Shown here one piece after another: positions 1-10,486 of a stretch of 64,000 nucleotides of DNA. The stretch covers positions 31,317,382 to 31,381,381 of the forward strand of contig OX421507.1 in assembly GCA_949126835.1 (NCBI GenBank), read 5' to 3'. Source of the DNA: Anisus vortex (lineage: Eukaryota > Mollusca > Gastropoda > Planorbidae). Numbering within the stretch: the stretch's first letter is position 1; the number at the start of each line of letters is the position of its first letter. The position numbers were made by a program, and so were the translations under genes. Below the pieces are notes generated by a model, which saw nothing but the letters and a program-made list of their open reading frames with translations, was not told the origin of the DNA and ran no database searches.

Positions 1-149
1 ACCAGTTTGTAAGACAACAGCATTCTATTATTATTATTATTGTTGTTTGATAAGTTTTGTTAAGTCATTTGATTTCCTAACATTGTCAAAACATGTGTTA
101 ACAGGAAGACAGTATACACTAAATAATATTTTTTTTGTGTGATAATAAG

Positions 150-500
150 ATGTTAAATGCATCTCGTTTATAATTTGTAAAACCTCTACAAGTAAAAAAG
201 ATATTTAGTCTAATTACATTTTTACTTTTGAAAATGTTACAATAATTTGACGTTTTATTTTAAAGTCTTTAGGTCTAGTTTCCTTGTATATTTATTTATC
301 CCATATGCGAGAACAAATGCATATAAATACTCTTTCTTCCCAAGTGGCATTAGGGCATGGAATGGGTTGCCCGAACAAACCAGGAAAACCAGTTACTTAA
401 CCTTTTTTAAAAACATTAATACGCATGCAAGACTAGAATCGGACCACGAATGACCGTAATATGCAATAATCTTCTTTATAGAAGGAGCATCTGTAGGACT
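150..500 (+). pseudogene. LINE 3'-end fragment (C-terminal tail of the ORF)
   Basis: The frame at 247-453 encodes a short tail with the block SFFPSGIRAWNGLP, a C-terminal signature seen in many non-LTR retrotransposon proteins. The same block occurs on the minus strand at 51780-52120 and 61097-61300, so this is one family with three 3' ends here. DNA similarity to the 52-kb copy runs from about 165 to 484 and ends in CTTCTTTATAG. No reverse-transcriptase core is present, so the copy is 5'-truncated and inactive. The preceding bases (about 45-105) resemble 51618-51668, which is a separate repeat fragment. Confidence 0.6.
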
Positions 501-712
501 AACATATAAGTCTGAAGATAAATTAGGCCGTGGATTTACAGACAACAACTAGCGCACTTCTTGGTGTTGCGCGCTGTCATAGATGTGACTAGGTTAAAGG
601 TAATAAAGATACATGATCATGAATAATTCAATTTCTTCACATTAAGTTTAAAACAATGCAAACGGATTTTTAGAAAGGGAAATCTGCGCAATACATTTAA
701 CCAAAGAGTTAA

Positions 713-1171
713 ATGTACACACGAACTGCCAAGTCTTATTTCTTTTTGCGAAGCTATACACAAATGTACACACGAACTGCCAAGTCTTATTTCTTTTTGC
801 GAAGCTATACACACATGTACACACGAACTGCCAAGTCTTATTTCTTTTTGCGAAGCTATACACACATGTACACACGAACTGCCAAGTCTTATTTCTTTTT
901 GCGAAGCTATACACACATGTACACACGAACTGCCAAGTCTTATTTATTTTTGCGAAGCTATACACAAATGTACACACGAACTGCCAAGTCTTATTTCTTT
1001 TTGCGAAGCTATACACACATGTACACACGAACTGCCAAGTCTTATTTCTTTTTGCGAAGCTATACACACATGTACACACGAACTGCCAAGTCTTATTTCT
1101 TTTTGCGAAGCTATACACACATGTACACACGAACTGCCAAGTCTTATTTCTTTTTGAGAAGCTATACACAA
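713..1171. repeat. 51-bp minisatellite, nine full copies
   Basis: Nine head-to-tail copies of a 51-bp unit start at 713, 764, 815, 866, 917, 968, 1019, 1070 and 1121. Each begins ATGTACACACGAACTGCC. Copies differ by single bases (for example CACAA versus CACAC at the end, and TTATTTATTT in one copy). The unit is a multiple of three without stops, so long frames open on both strands. I read those as artefacts of the period and not as genes. The array ends directly against the SINE at 1172. Confidence 0.9.
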
Positions 1172-1392
1172 ATGTGCTCACGAATCCTGGTGAATACTAG
1201 GATTTTTTCCCTGGACTCGTCCCTGAGTCTACCGAGCTCTGATGGGTACTTGACCTAAGTTGGGGTAATATAAAGGCGGTTGTACATTGTGCTGGCCAAA
1301 CAATCACCTAGTATGCCGTGGCCACAGAGACTGGTGAACTTCATCGGCCCTATGATAATTTTGAGACGAAAGGTACTTTACTTATACACACA
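1172..1392 (+). mobile_element. SINE fragment (body and tail)
   Basis: The segment matches the SINE at 18573-18845 and the one at 51258-51487. Shared blocks are GAGTCTACC..AGCTCTGATGGGTAC, AAAGGCGG and CTAGTATGCCGTGGCCACAG, followed by ACTGGTGAA and a CTTTACTT end. The tRNA-related head seen at 18.6 kb is missing and is replaced here by the 51-bp minisatellite. The copy is non-coding and cannot be transcribed from its own promoter. Confidence 0.7.
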
Positions 1393-2444
1393 TTTTAATA
1401 TTGTCTTGAGAGCATAGAGTTTTTCCGAATTTAGTCTCTCAAGCAGTCGTATAATATCAACCATCGGGTTTTCCGTCATCCAGGTCAGATAACCTTGACA
1501 AAATACGTTTTCTGCATCTAGAATTCGAACACGCAATCATTGTTATAGCAGATCTAGTCTCTGGCTATAGACCATTGATTATGATATTAAGGGTAGGCGT
1601 GACAGTCCAAATCAATTTTTGTTTCTGCATGCATCATGATCATTTTTAGGGTATAGATAGTATTGATAGCTTCGAGTACAAATATGGTGACAAATTTATA
1701 TTATCTGTTGGTTGCTATTGAAATGACGGCCTGTTGGATATTTTAGTTGACGATTCACCATACACCAAAAACTTGTATCAACTTGATTATTTATCAATAT
1801 AATGTTTTGAAAATTAGCAGAAAAAATTATAAAATATATCTTTTGAAAATTACTGGATGCAATTTGGTTAAATTGATAAATAAAATTTAAATAAATTTAT
1901 TAGTAGGACATTGGAACAAAAACGTTTTAATTATTAAAAAATTAAATTCGAATTTAATGAAATGAAAACTATAATTCACATTCAAAATTTATTCAAACAT
2001 TTTTGATATAAACATGTAATAAATGTGTGTTACAAAATTAATACAGATAGGATTCATAAATAAGAATGTTACCATAAAGTAAAAAATGAAAGTTAGTAGG
2101 CTACTGTAAAAAAAAGGATTAAAAAAAATAAAACAATTTACGCTAATAGAGTGGCGCAGGGTATTCGATAGTCAATGCTAGTTACGACATTAACATTTTC
2201 ATCTCACTGCGGCCTGTTGTTCCTGTTTGGATCTGTCTGCTCTATTGATGGTAACATACCAGTAGTTTTAACATTCAGATACCCATTTGAAAATTCACGT
2301 ATATTTTGACAACAATACATTTAAAAACCTAATTTATTTACATACGTGCAATATTAACTCTAGACATGTGGTGCACTATAATAAATATGCATTTGTAGTT
2401 TATTTAATACATTTTAATTTCTTTTACGCATACAATGTAAAATC
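1393..2444. other. AT-rich stretch with no recognised feature
   Basis: No long frame, RNA gene or clear repeat was found. The sequence is AT-rich with short A and T runs. Confidence 0.5.
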
Positions 2445-2912
2445 ATAGACTATAATATACATGGACCACTTGCTTTAGTATTTCTGCTATATGATGACTT
2501 GAAACACTGATTTTCGGAATTCTCGATTCTAAATAACGTAATTGCTATACAGGAAAAAAAGTTATTGATATACAAGTTCCGTTTTATTTAATCGCTATGA
2601 TTTTCTCAATGAAAAATTTAAATCGAAAGTTGTAAAAAACGGAAACATTTATAGATCAGTGTTGTGTGCGCACGGAAAAATAACCTAAGCTCTAAGAATA
2701 GAGCAGGCGGTCCATCTTATTATAGTCAATGATAATAGGATTAATTAGGCCTACAAGTATTCATTTTAAAGTTGAAAAAAAAATGCAATTTAATAAAACG
2801 GAACTTGTATAACAATTACTTCATTTAGAATCGGGAATTGCAAAAAAAAAAAAAAAAGAAGATAATAGCATAAAAAACTAAAGCAAGCGGTCCATGTATA
2901 TTATAGTCTATG
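2445..2912. mobile_element. About 470-bp MITE, complete, family M1
   Basis: Both ends carry the same inverted repeat, starting CATAGACTATAATATACATG and continuing GACC(A/G)CTTGCTTTAGT (about 36 bp). The left end is at 2445 and the right end at 2912. An internal inverted motif (GGTCCATCTTATTATAGTC at about 2711) gives a two-lobed structure. The element has no coding capacity. GTAAAAT lies on both sides and may be a target duplication, but the same word also flanks the neighbouring copy. The copy at 53175-53639 is the same element in reverse orientation. Confidence 0.75.
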
Positions 2913-2918
2913 GTAAAA

Positions 2919-4649
2919 TCATTGACTATAAAACACATGGACCGCTTGCTTTAGTTTTCTATTATCTTATTTTTTTTGTAATTCCCGATACTAAATAAAG
3001 TATGTGCCATACAAACTTCCGTTTGATTAAATCGCATTTTTTCGAATTCATATGAATACTTGTAGCTTACTTATTTTACTTACGCCTACTACCCCTCTCG
3101 GGGCAGAGGCCGCCAACAAGTACTCTACAGCCATCCCGGCCCCAAGAGTGTCTTTCCAACTGTCCCCAAGAATGACCTGATCTATTGACGTCGGCATCCA
3201 TGTCACGTTACGAGGTCGGCCCCTCTTCCTCTTTTTCTTGGGGTTGCACGATAGGGACTGTCTGGTAATGTTGGAAACTGGTTTTCGGAGTGTGTGCCCC
3301 AACCATCTCCATCTTTTTTGCATGATCTCCAGATCGGCTGCCTGTTGACCTTTGCGACTCCAGAGCTCATCGTTACTGATCATGTCCGGCCAGCGTATAT
3401 TATGCAAAATTCTCCTGAGACATGAGTTTATGAAAGTCTGGATCTTCTTGGTGCTGGTAGCAGTGGTCCTCCACGTTTCAGCACCATAGAGTAAGACAGA
3501 CTTCACATTTGTTGAAGATGTTGATCTTTGTTTTCAGGTATATATCTCTTGAGCTCCAGATATTCTTAAGTTGGAGAAAGGCTGTCCTGGCCTTGCCAAC
3601 TCTTGCCCTCGCGTCGGCGTCGGCTCCACCCTTCTTATTAATGATGCTGCCTAGATAGGTGAATTCTTCTATTTCTTCTAGCGCTTCACCATTGAGAGTG
3701 ATAGGCGATGTGTTCTCTGCGTTGACCTTAAGGAACTTGTTCTACCATTTGTGGACGTTGAGGCCAAGGCGAGTGGAGTTTTCTGTCACGATGTTGGTCT
3801 TTTCCTGCATCTGCTTCTGAGCATGTGCAAGTAGTGCCAGGTCATCCGCAAAATCTAGATCGTCTAGCTGTGAACATAGCGTCCATTGGATGCCATTACG
3901 CTTATCTGATGTGGATGTCTTCATGACCCAGTTTATCGCTAGTTGAAACAAAAATGGCGACAGTAAACTTTCTTGTCTCACTCCTGTCCGTACTTGGAAT
4001 GCCTCGGTTGGGTGGCCTCTATGGATCACTCTGCATTTCAATCCTTCATTAGAATTTTTAATTATAGAGGTAATTTTCTCAGGGACCCCATAGTGTCTTA
4101 GCAGCCCCCAAAGTGATTCCCTGTCTATGCTGTCAAAAGTATTTTCATTGTCAATAAAATTGACATATAGGGTGAAATTTTACTCGAGTGACTGCTCCAG
4201 GATGATGCGCAGTGTAGTTATTTGGTCAGTGCAGGATCTATCCTTGTGGAAACCAGCTTGTTGATCTCGCAGTTTCGTATCAACATCATCCTGCAATCTG
4301 CCAAGCAGAATCCTGTTAAGTACCTTCCTTGGGATTGAATACTTGTAGGCCTAATACCATAGACTATAATAAGATGGACAGCTGGCTCTATGTTTAGAGC
4401 TTATATTTTTTTTCCGTGCACATCCAATAACGCTGACGTAAATGACTTTTACTCTCCTACGTCTGCCTATATGTTTCCGCTGTATACAACTTTCAATTTT
4501 AATTTTTCATTGAGAAAATCATAGCGATTTAATAAAACGGAAGTGTACATTGAACAAGGGAATCGGGAATTCCGAAAAAAATCAGTGTTTCAAGTCATCA
4601 TATAGCAGAAATACTTAAGCAAACGGTCCATGTGTATTATAGTCTATGG
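2919..4649. mobile_element. Second M1 MITE, split by a LINE fragment
   Basis: The left part (2919-3065) starts CATTGACTATAAAACACATG. The right part (4336-4649) ends in TTATAGTCTATG. Joining them across the LINE insertion at 3066-4335 restores the arrangement of the intact M1 copies. The two M1 elements lie 6 bp apart, so this is a tandem pair. The interruption shows that this copy is older than the LINE insertion. Confidence 0.75.
3066..4335 (-). pseudogene. 5'-truncated LINE fragment, reverse transcriptase, degenerate
   Basis: Reading leftwards, the remnant has an RT motif-A region (NTFDSIDRESLWGLLRHYG), the catalytic FADD block in LDFADDLALLAH at about 3855, a TYLGS block, and the C-terminal block QKRWRWLGHTLRKP with KRGRPRN at about 3220. 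An in-frame stop near 3741 and a frameshift near 3500 disable it. The 13-bp repeat TGAATACTTGTAG flanks the insertion exactly (3053-3065 and 4336-4348), marking a target-site duplication. The 3' end (left side) finishes in a TAAG-rich tail. The clade is unresolved; RTE-like is my guess. Confidence 0.85.
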
Positions 4650-4889
4650 CAAAATGTATGACTTTAATAGCTTGCTTTCAGTACACATAAAAATTATGTT
4701 TGACAAAGATCAAGTTTTGAGGCATTCAATAAATGAATTTAAGAAATGTAAAACAAATAATATTTCTCACAAATTAAACTAATACATTATAATATTTAAA
4801 AAAAACAATCGAAAAAAAATACAGGAACTGCAAAAATTTAAATGTAAGTAAATAAATTTATAATGGATTTCTTTATTTACGTTTTTTAG
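4650..4889. other. AT-rich spacer
   Basis: AT-rich sequence with no recognised repeat or frame. A polypyrimidine tract and AG at 4881-4889 may be a splice acceptor for the candidate exon that follows. Confidence 0.4.
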
Positions 4890-5099
4890 GTCCAGTCAAA
4901 TCGGAGAGTACATTCAATAACGTCACTGGTGACGTAATGCCCGAGGAAATCAATATTACAGTCTTCACCGAAACAGTCTTTTAACCACACTTCACCTGAA
5001 ACGAGATCGATATTTCAACCTTTATATTCCCTTGTACACCCTAAACACAGATGCCAGTGGTCTCCTGGTGCCACGGAAAGTGACGACCATTGAAAAAAG
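4890..5099 (+). CDS. Candidate exon(s) of an unrecognised gene
   Basis: A T-rich tract and AG precede 4890, and AAG|GTAAGG at 5099/5100 looks like a donor. The first part reads PVKSESTFNNVTGDV in one frame until a stop at 4982. The second part reads KRDRYFNLYIPLYTLNTDA in another frame up to the donor. Both look protein-like (alternating hydrophobic residues), but a one-base shift near 4970-4980 is needed to join them. This may be a pseudogene, two exons or a sequence error. I do not recognise the family. Confidence 0.3.
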
Positions 5100-5597
5100 G
5101 TAAGGCGAGTGACGTCACTTCCTGGGTGGTAGAATTTTCTTACATGTATTTTATTTTATTAATACTTTTGCAATAATAACTCTTTTACTCATTGTTTAAC
5201 TTACACATTCATAATTATACCAACCAGGTCCTTACCTTGTATCAAGATAAACATAAGAAAGCCTTCTTTCAGATGTCGAAAACTATTGAGACAGAAAGTC
5301 AACTTGCTAAGCTTAACATGGCAAGTACACTTTTTTAGTATAACGCTAATAAAAATAGAGTTCACCAATCGCCATTAATAAAAATGTTAGAATTCCGTAA
5401 AGGTTGCTATTTTGCTACAATTCCTTCAAAACATTTTTAAAATAATCTTTCTAAACTGAAAATGAAAAAAAATATATATTCAGAGAACAATGGAAACGAT
5501 TTGATCAAAGTGGATGAAGATTTGTCTTAAAATCGTTTTATTTAAACTTCGACGGTAGATATTAACAAACTTCTATATTTTTTTGTCAATGTCACAG

Positions 5598-5788
5598 AAT
5601 GGGGACTATGAACTTGGTAGGTTTAGATTTATTAAACACAGACAAAAACGCCAACAAGAAATCGTGGAAGTCCACCTTTTCCCAAAATATCTCTTTGACA
5701 TCTCCTAGTTCATTGGAAAACCGCGATGTCTATGTCATGGAGTTACTGAACCCGGAGAACCTCAGGAAGTTCGCTACATTAGAAACTC
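5598..5788 (+). CDS. Candidate exon of the same unrecognised gene
   Basis: The acceptor GTCACAG ends at 5597 and the donor GTGAGT begins at 5789. The open frame from 5599 reads MGTMNLVGLDLLNTDKN and ends LLNPENLRKFATLET. Splicing to 6256 keeps the frame (split codon C|CC). A possible small exon at 5273-5320 lies upstream, with acceptor TTTCAG and a GC donor. Its phase does not join cleanly, so I leave it out. The function is unknown. Confidence 0.4.
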
Positions 5789-5957
5789 GTGAGTCGAGTT
5801 CTGGAATAGTCTGTGTTATAGTCTATAAAGCCGTTGTTTAAAAAAAAAATGTCATGTCATTTCTTTAAGTATTTAAAAAGATTGTGTGCTTGGCTTTACT
5901 TTTATCATGCAGCTCTGTCCCTTCACTTACATTTCACTTGTCTGCTAACTATTGTCC

Positions 5958-6106
5958 AATGGGCCGTATTGCTGCTGAGAGTTAACACCCTTGCCCCTTA
6001 TACAAGTCAATATTTTATGACTGACTTGTAATTTACAAGTCAGTCATAAAAGATTGACTTGTAAAAGGGGCAAGGGTGTTAACTCTCAGCAGCAATACGG
6101 CCCATT
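5958..6106. repeat. 149-bp near-perfect palindrome (foldback element)
   Basis: The two halves are reverse complements over almost the whole length. The outer arms are AATGGGCCGTATTGCTGCTG and its complement ending GGCCCATT, and the inner arms are TACAAGTCAATATTTTATGA and its complement. I see about one mismatch. It lies in the putative intron between the candidate exons at 5598 and 6256. There is no coding potential. A single-stranded copy would form a long hairpin. Confidence 0.85.
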
Positions 6107-6255
6107 AGTCTTTTCACTTTTTTCCAATTGTGTCATTTGACTATAATTAATTTTGTCCCATCGTTATCAATTCAAAGTCTTCACTAACTATTAGATCGTT
6201 TTTCTCAATCACATTTGTTTTCATTTATTTACCAACTAATCTATGCTTTTAACAG

Positions 6256-6335
6256 CCAAGGACGTAAGAAAGACGGTCATGAACAATCTGTATTTAGTGC
6301 TTTTAGATGTTATTGTTCTATGCGCATTTGTCTGA
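6256..6335 (+). CDS. Candidate terminal exon, overlapping a minisatellite
   Basis: The acceptor TTTTAACAG ends at 6255. The frame continues from the exon ending at 5788 and reads KDVRKTVMNNLYLVLLDVIV, then LCAFV and a stop at 6333-6335. The hydrophobic C terminus could be a membrane anchor. The last 39 bases are the first unit of the 44-bp minisatellite starting at 6297, so the repeat appears to have grown out of this exon or the exon call is fortuitous. The gene family is not recognised. Confidence 0.4.
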
Positions 6336-6577
6336 ATTATGTGCTTTTAGATCTTATTGTTCTATGCGTATTTGTCTGAATTATGTGCTTTTAGATGTTA
6401 TTGTTCTATGCGCATTTGTCTGAATTATGTGCTTTTAGATGTTATTGTTCTATGCGCATTTGTCTGAATTATGTGCTTTTAGATGTTATTGTTCTATGCG
6501 CATTTGTCTGAATTATGTGCTTTTAGATGTTATTGTTCTATGCGTATTTGTCAGAATTCTGTGCTTTTAGATGTTAT
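6297..6577. repeat. 44-bp minisatellite, left block
   Basis: About six copies of a 44-bp unit begin GTGCTTTTAGATGTTATTGT and end near TTTGTCTGAATTAT. Starts are at 6297, 6341 and every 44 bases after. Copies differ at a few sites (GCGCATTTG versus GCGTATTTG). The array is broken in mid-unit at 6577 by the element at 6578-7146 and resumes at 7147. Confidence 0.9.
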
Positions 6578-7146
6578 AGAGCGATTGCAATCACGCGACA
6601 AAAAGCGCGTGCTGTTTGTTTACTTTGTCTAGTGGTGATAAATGGCAGCGATATTACTATAGCCATACGAAGGTTATATTTTTTAATGTGATCATTTTAA
6701 CAATATAACGTAAAACGTATATAAAACACTGTCAAGCGATGTAAATTAACATTCAAAGCTCAAATTTAAACCATTAAAAATCAATGGAAAAGGTTCCGTA
6801 AGTGCCGAATATTTAATTTAAGATGTCGATTGTCGAAAGTTAGCCTATTACTAATACTTACTATCTAAAAGTTAGTAAAAGTAAAGCATAAAGCAAAATG
6901 TAGGCCTATGTTTCAAAAGAGCTTTTGAAAAACTATAAAAGCCTAAGATCTTGTTTATTTCGTGGAAGGACTACTAAGGACTAGTATCACAGTTAAATAT
7001 CAAGATTTATGGAAACTAATTCCTTATATTTTGCTACAATATACACAATGTTTATTCCCCATTAATGCCATTATCGTCAAGATGGCCGCTAATATTTGCA
7101 CAATTACGTCACTAAAAACCTAAGCCACGCCCATTGCAATCGCTCT
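6578..7146. mobile_element. 569-bp inverted-repeat element (family M2)
   Basis: The ends are inverted repeats: AGAGCGATTGCAAT on the left and ATTGCAATCGCTCT on the right. Neighbouring minisatellite units give the empty site, and the insertion duplicated only AT (or TAT). A second copy with the same ends and internal blocks (GTTTACTTTGT.TAGTGGTG and TACGTCACTAAAAA) is at 54351-54939. There is no frame of note, so it is a non-autonomous DNA element. Confidence 0.75.
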
Positions 7147-7490
7147 ATTGTTCTATGCGTATTTGTCTGAATTCTGTGCTTTTAGATGTTATTGTTCTAT
7201 GCGTATTTGTCTGAATTCTGTGCTTTTAGATGTTATTGTTCTATGCGTATTTGTCTGAATTCCGTGCTTTTAGATGTTATTGTTATATGCGTATTTGTCT
7301 GAATTCTGTGCTTTTAGATGTTATTGTTCTATGCGTATTTGTCTGAATTCCGTGCTTTTAGATGTTATTGTTATATGCGTATTTGTCTGAATTCTGTGCT
7401 TTTAGATGTTATTGTTCTATGCGTATTTGTCTGAATTCCGTGCTTTTAGATGTTATTGTTATATGCGTATTTGTCTGTATTTACTTTTTT
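7147..7490. repeat. 44-bp minisatellite, right block
   Basis: This is the continuation of the 6297 array after the M2 insertion, with about eight copies. These are mostly the GCGTATTTG variant ending GAATTCTG or GAATTCCG, and several have GTTATATGC in place of GTTCTATGC. Diverged partial units extend to about 7550. The reading frame at 7362-7577 is a product of the repeat and not a gene. Confidence 0.85.
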
Positions 7491-8999
7491 TATATGTTAT
7501 TGTTCGATGTGAATTTGTCTCTATGCGTATTTTCTGTTTTAGTTAATATTGCTGAGTTAGTATCTAGTTGTCTTTAGTTTCCCTTTCAACTTGTTCAACT
7601 CATAAACGGAAATAATTAGTGATAGTCGCAATGGTCCAACAATTGCGCGTGAACGTATAGGCTTTTGTTTTTATTTGTTGTAAAAACGCTTGGAGTGTTT
7701 TCATCAGTTATTGAGGATATGTTTGATTTGACCGAATTTTAGAACTCTGTACATTACTAAAGCTTTATTGTTCTTGTTCGTTGTCTGGAGAGAATCATTT
7801 ATCTAGAGTTAGCATATTATTATGTCAAGAACAAGTTCATAAAATTTTTTTTTTCGGTTTAGCTTTAGTTAAACCACATTAGATGCCACATTAATCCTCC
7901 TACGGAAATAACCGAACCTAAATCTATTTATTTTGTTGTCTAATTTGCTTTTCACATCAAACTTATACAATGACATCTAACTGGATGTACATTTTGCTTA
8001 TTTAACTGTAGTATAGGATTAGCGTATTGTACACAAAGACGTGTTAGGACTTATAAAAGTTAGATATTATTCAATAATAACAAACTACTTTAATCAATCA
8101 TTTTAATGAGCTTTTTTATTATGTGGTATACAATTTTAATTTGTTGTCAAAGTTTTTAATTATATCAGATTGTTTACTTGATGTAATTAAATTTTTTTTT
8201 TATCTATAATAAACGAAAACGAAAAAAAATATATTCGTATTGTAATAAACATTTTTTATGATTAAAGTTTGTCACGTAACTACTAGGAACTTGAATAAAA
8301 TATACACGATTTCCTTTCAAAAGCGAACCAAGCCATACCAATAAACGTATTAGTATTTTTGCTTATATTTAACTCACGCTACTTATATTGTTAGATATGC
8401 TCACTGCCTTATTACTTACTACATCTGAATCTGTTTTATTAAAAAGGTACCATTTCTTTTCCAGGTATGATTTGTATGAATCGAATCAATATGTCTCGCA
8501 GAAAACCTACCCGGGGTGTAAGTATAAATAGTAGTTTAAATTGAGGTCTGTAAAATCAAAATTGAACTAAAAGTAGTAAACTAATTATCTACATTTTAAC
8601 AACTGCGCTCAAACATTATTATTAAGCCGCGGGCCTATAATAATGAACTCGGATTGCTGGCGCCCCCCCCCCCCAGCCCACCCCCACTTAAATTTAAACC
8701 ATTAAAAATCAATGGAATAGGTTCTATTTTAGCTATTTTTTTAATGCACTGTTCATGAAAACAAAATGTGCTACAATTCCTACATTTTGATTCATAGAAG
8801 AATATATATATATCTGTGTTTGTGTTTCGAATAAAGTTTTTTGAAGTAAGTAGAAACTACAATTGTCACTTGATCATTTCTCAAGTCTACGTATGATATG
8901 CTGTCAGTTGGCTGAGTTGGATCTGAATAAAATGTTAAGTTGCTTATACAAATGACCACGCTACCAATAATACAAATTATATAATAAGCACTAACACCT
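7491..8999. other. AT-rich region; one weak exon candidate; C-run
   Basis: Mostly AT-rich with no strong frames. At about 8466-8518 a short open stretch (YDLYESNQYVSQKTYPG) sits between an acceptor (CTTTTCCAG) and a donor-like GTAAGT, and could be another exon of the 4.9-6.3 kb candidate gene. A run of 13 C is at about 8662-8674. Bases 8691-8735 repeat a piece of the M2 interior (AATTTAAACCATTAAAAATC). A TA tract is at about 8803. Confidence 0.35.
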
Positions 9000-9184
9000 G
9001 TCCTTGGCAAGTTCCTCCCAGCTGTTTATCTCCATGGCTAGAGCTTTCATGTCTCTCTTGTAGACATCCTTAAGACGGAGGTGGGGCAAGCCTGCGGTCT
9101 TTTTCCTCTGGATAGTTCAGAGTATAGAATGTCGTTGGGTATTCTGCCATCATCCATCCTACACACATGTCCTAACCATCTGAG
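9000..9184 (-). pseudogene. LINE C-terminal fragment
   Basis: On the minus strand the segment encodes RRLRWLGHVCRMDDGRIPND, then ILYSELSRGKR, and after a frameshift an RDMKAL-like stretch. This is the same protein tail as in the LINE at 24937-27265 (RRLRWLGHVRRMSPGRIPKD). The fragment lacks the polymerase core and is interrupted at 9185 by a foldback sequence. Confidence 0.75.
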
Positions 9185-9312
9185 CCGGCGTTGGCGGATT
9201 AAAGTAGGCGGGCACACCATGTCATATCGACGGGGAAAAACGTGATTTCCACGTTTATTTTCCGTCGATACGAAGTGGTGTACCCGCTGGGCCTTAATCC
9301 GCGACACGCCGG
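9185..9312. repeat. About 128-bp imperfect palindrome
   Basis: The left arm CCGGCG.T.GCGGATTAA continues through GCGGG.ACACCA and TATCGACGG. It is mirrored by the right arm ending TTAATCCGCGACACGCCGG, with the centre near AACGTGATTTCCACGTT. It abuts the LINE fragment on the left, so it looks like a small foldback element inserted in or beside that LINE. The frame at 9047-9307 is a chimera of the two. Confidence 0.75.
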
Positions 9313-9785
9313 TAGGGGGCGGTGAGCGGTGAACAATGGATTTAACACATTCAGATTTGTCTATATTATTTATTATAGTACGTCAAGCGCGATTTCTTTT
9401 CAAACGCGGGTAAAATAACATACATCTTGGGAAAAAAACTTGACAATTGAAAAGGCAATAGTGGCGAATAAAAGTATGAGAGGGGGGGGGGGGCAACAAC
9501 TTCTATTTTTATTGACCTACTATTGTTAGTATTATATTTATATTAGTACCGGTATGCCCTATATTGTCTTTTTTCGATAAATGATCATTTCATTATGAGA
9601 ATTTATTTAGTTTACTAGTCTAAATGTTTGCATGTTTTAAAACTAATATTCTAAAGAAAAAAAAAGATTTTCCAGAAATATTTGTCGGCATATTCTCTGG
9701 CACTTGAGATCAGGACCGTTACAGTAGCTCTATTACCTTCAGCGAGCTCATCATATAGCAGGTCTTTTAGGATTCGCCTATTCTT

Positions 9786-9940
9786 TTTTTTTGGTGGACA
9801 GATGCAACAGATGTAAGAAAAGACTAACATTGTGACAGAAAACTGTTTAGAAAACTCGCTCAGGACCGGGATGGCTGGAGAGCCCTTGTTGGTGGCCTAT
9901 ACTCCGAGCCCCGAGAGGGGTAGAAGGCGTAAGTAAGTAA
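9786..9940 (+). pseudogene. LINE 3'-end fragment
   Basis: The plus strand encodes DRDGWRALVGGLYSEPREG before a stop, a typical C-terminal end of non-LTR elements. The 3' tail GAGAGGGGTAGAAGGCGTAA followed by GTAAGTAA matches the 3' end of the LINE fragment at 3066-4335, so both belong to one family. Confidence 0.65.
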
Positions 9941-10486
9941 TGCAGGTAAAAGAATACCCTACATACTTGCTTTAGTTGTTAGTTTTTTTTTTCAGCAGTT
10001 GTTCTGTTTTGCAGGGTGGGGTTGCTAGCCATACACCCCAACCTTCCTCATTTTTGCATTCAGGACTTTGGACCTGCATTTGGTAGAGTTAAAACAGTAA
10101 ATAAACATTGTAACCGAATTTCTGTATCGAATCGAAATTAGATACATTCCTCGAACTGCGTTACTTTGAATCTACTTCGTTAAGTGCCTTATGCATTTAG
10201 TCGCCTAATAAAGAAGAGTTTTCTGTACATAAAGCACTCTGGGAGTCGATAAGATGATAATGAACATTGCTATCCCGATTTTTTTATCGAGTCTCTCAAC
10301 TAGAGTCTAGATAGATTTCTTAAAGGACCTCGCATTGACACCCACTTTGTTAGTAACATGGAACCTTTTATCAGCCATAGGCTAACGTCCTGTGTACCGA
10401 GTACTAAGACTCAAAGAGATTAATGTAAAAATCGAGCCATTATGCATTTGCTTAACAACCTCAAGGAAAGCAATTAAAAAAAATAA
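9941..10486. other. Unassigned sequence
   Basis: No frame or clear repeat recognised. Confidence 0.4.

Noticed and set aside
648..1258. 177- and 181-residue frames over the 51-bp repeat as genes
   Set aside because: Both strands are open because the period is a multiple of three without stops. No start context, splice sites or known domain.
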